Positions 61,995 through 64,000 of a stretch of 64,000 nt of DNA are shown piece after piece (the first letter of the stretch is position 1; each line of letters begins with the position of its first letter). The notes under the pieces were generated by a model. It saw only the letters and a list, made by a program, of their open reading frames with translations. It was not told the DNA's origin and searched no databases. Both the position numbers and the translations under genes were made by a program. Source of the stretch: Heliocidaris erythrogramma (taxonomy: Eukaryota > Echinodermata > Echinoidea > Camarodonta > Echinometridae); NCBI GenBank assembly GCA_025617745.1, contig CM046853.1:59605233-59669232 (forward strand). The letters run 5' to 3'.

Positions 61995-62690
61995 CTTTCC
62001 TCCTCTCTATCTCTCTCTCTCTCTCTTCCCCTCTTCCTATTTACCCCCTCTCTTTCTATCTCTCTCTCTTTCCATCTCCCTTTATACCCCTCTCTCTCTA
62101 TCTCTCCCTCTTTCCCTCTCCCTTTATACCCCCTCTCTTTCTATCTCTCTCTCTCTTTCCCTCTCCCTATTTACTCCTTCTCCCTATTTACCCCCTCTCT
62201 CTCTATCTTTCTCTCTTTCCCTCTCCCTATCTACCCCCTCTCTCTCTATCTCTCTCTCTTTCCCTCTCCCTATCTACCCCCTCTCTCTCTATCTCTCTCT
62301 CTTTCCCTCTCCCTTTATACCCCCTCTCTTTCTATCTCTCTCTCTTTCCCTCTCCCTATTTACTCCCTCTCCCTATTTACCCCCTCTCCCTCTATCTCTC
62401 TCTCTCTCCCTCTCCCTATCTACCCCCTCTCTCTCTCTCTCTCTCTCTCTTTCCCTCTCCCTATCTACCCCCTCTCTCTCCCTCTATCTCTCTCTCCCTC
62501 CCTCTCCCTATCTACCCCTTCTCTCCCTATCTCTCTCTCTATCCCTCTCCCTATCTCTCTTCTCTTTCCCTCTCCCTATCTACCCCCTCTCTCTCTCTCT
62601 CTCTCTCTTTCCCTCTCCCTCTATCTCTCTCTCTTTCCCTCTCCCTATCTACCCCCTTCTCTCTCTTCTCTATTTCTCTAGAAAAGAAGA
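61995..62690. repeat. Polypyrimidine minisatellite
   Basis: About 700 bases of variants of CTCTCTTTCCCTCTCCCTAT followed by CTACCCC, almost free of purines on this strand. Unit length varies around 45-60 bases. The 255- and 237-codon Ser/Leu/Pro frames are artefacts. Confidence 0.95.
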
Positions 62691-63865
62691 AAGGGTCTTC
62701 ATACTTTTGTAACAATACTTTTTTGTAGCTGGAAAAAATGCAGGTCATATTTTATTACCTACGTGTGTGACTGCCTTGAAGGGAAATTGCCCCATAATTC
62801 ACCATAAATTACAAATATTTTGAAGCGTTCTGAAATCAAACACTTGGTGGAGAGGGCAAAATCAAAGAAAGTGGGGTACAGGTTCAAAGTCATCTAGGTA
62901 ATTCCAAATTGAGATGTAGAGAGATACAGAAAGCAAGACAAACAGACAAAAAAAAAAGATACACATATTTGTTTTTAAAAAAGAGAGAAAAGACACATTT
63001 CAGGCAGAATCCAACCATATTAAGTGTAATATTTGCTTAAATTACCATACAATTGATTTCTAGGGCAATCTCCTTCAGCAACCTTCAAAGTACATCACCA
63101 AAATTGGTTAAATAAATACTTTTGAAGTAAAGAATATACCTTTATGAAAAGTCTTTATATCCAAAGTTAAAGGTTGAAAGGAGAGTCCATAATTCCTTGT
63201 TTATATGACAGGACTTCATGTAGGTACACAAATAATGTTTTTACATACAGTTGAAATGAGTAAGTGTAACATGGAAAACTGTTGAGTGAATTTTTTATCA
63301 TTAATACTCTAACTACTTCCAAGAAAGGAAGACTTCTGGTATTGTTTTCTTTTGATTGCAATAAATCTTGCAGCCTTCAAAGTACATCATTGTAGTTGGT
63401 TAAATAAGCATTGAAGTTCAACCCCCCCCCCCACCATTTGCAACCAAGTCAGGTAAAAAAAAATCAATCAATCAGCCAATAAATCAATCAATCAGCCAAT
63501 AAATCAATCAATCAATCGATCAGGTTTAATTTGAATTCAAACAACACCACCAAACTATAAATGAAAAATTCCTGATAGCTTTATAATGATCATGCCCATC
63601 ACCTTTACATGAAAGTCCTGTACATGCGTAGGTAGTGGTCATCGCACCCTGTAGAGTGCCATCAAGTGGTGGCTCGGAGGTTAGTCTCACCAATCACCTC
63701 AACCAATACTACAAAACGGTGTGAGTCACTCATACATGTCAACTAGCTCACTCTGTTTTTTTCCCCTCTAACTTTACAAGTGTATATGACATCCCTGCTA
63801 CGAGTCAACTAGTATCAGTTGCATCACAATAGCGCACATGCCACTGTTCAACTGTCGCTCTTCGG
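62691..63865. other. Intergenic, no gene seen
   Basis: Contains a C11 run at 63422 and an AATCAATCAATCAGCC repeat at 63464-63520. Confidence 0.4.
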
Positions 63866-63910
63866 AAGTGTTTTCTCTCTCTGCCTCTCTCTCTCTCTCT
63901 CTAGCAAGCG

Positions 63911-63918
63911 TATAAAAG
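63911..63918 (+). promoter_or_regulatory. Possible TATA box at the right edge
   Basis: TATAAAAG follows a CT-rich tract. A gene could start to the right, beyond the window. Weak evidence. Confidence 0.2.
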
Positions 63919-64000
63919 AGGATATTTCTTTTATTTTTGCTGGCTTCTTTCCTGAAAGCTTTGTTAGCACTGTTTCTAAAAGTTGGATCAAAGTCTGTCA

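Noticed and set aside
61961..62728. Open frames of 255 and 237 codons
   Set aside because: They are Ser/Leu/Pro translations of the polypyrimidine minisatellite, open in several registers.

Overview
The window is animal nuclear DNA. It is AT-rich, its genes have introns with GT/AG junctions, and it is dense in microsatellites, G/C homopolymer runs and short inverted-repeat transposons (MITEs). The only protein-coding genes I can defend are two tandem, same-strand genes of the TIMP family (tissue inhibitors of metalloproteinases). Expanded TIMP families and this kind of MITE and microsatellite load are known in echinoderms, so a sea-urchin-like marine invertebrate is my best guess. That is inference, not proof.

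Gene A (5941-8724, four visible exons) lacks its signal-peptide/Cys1 exon, which should lie left of the window. Its first visible exon places about 210 residues of Pro/Gly/Leu-rich repeat in the loop between the first two strands of the inhibitory domain. Gene B (26958-33015, four exons) is complete and encodes 230 residues: a signal peptide, the canonical Cys-x-Cys start and a Cys-rich C-terminal domain. A TATA box lies about 410 bp upstream of its start codon. The two genes share intron phases (1, 1, 0), but gene A has one intron that gene B lacks.

All else appears non-coding. The 18-kb spacer and the 31 kb right of gene B hold many mobile elements. They include a 1.09-kb foldback (10.4 kb), a GC-rich MITE (16.2 kb), a tandem tRNA-like repeat (24.9-25.5 kb), two TA-flanked MITEs, and two TTAA-flanked MITEs, one carrying a hAT-like insertion with an 8-bp target duplication. 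A set of small TTAA mini-elements appears to have inserted into the loops of another hairpin family. A 1.5-kb element (53.2-54.7 kb) has a 513-bp higher-order tandem repeat. Large simple-sequence arrays lie at 34.6-35.3, 36.3-36.7 and 62.0-62.7 kb.

If both proteins are made, they would be secreted extracellular-matrix regulators. Gene B looks like a conventional metalloproteinase inhibitor. Gene A looks like a derived form whose enlarged loop may have a binding or spacer role. No rRNA gene, functional tRNA gene, CRISPR array or bacterial-type operon was seen.
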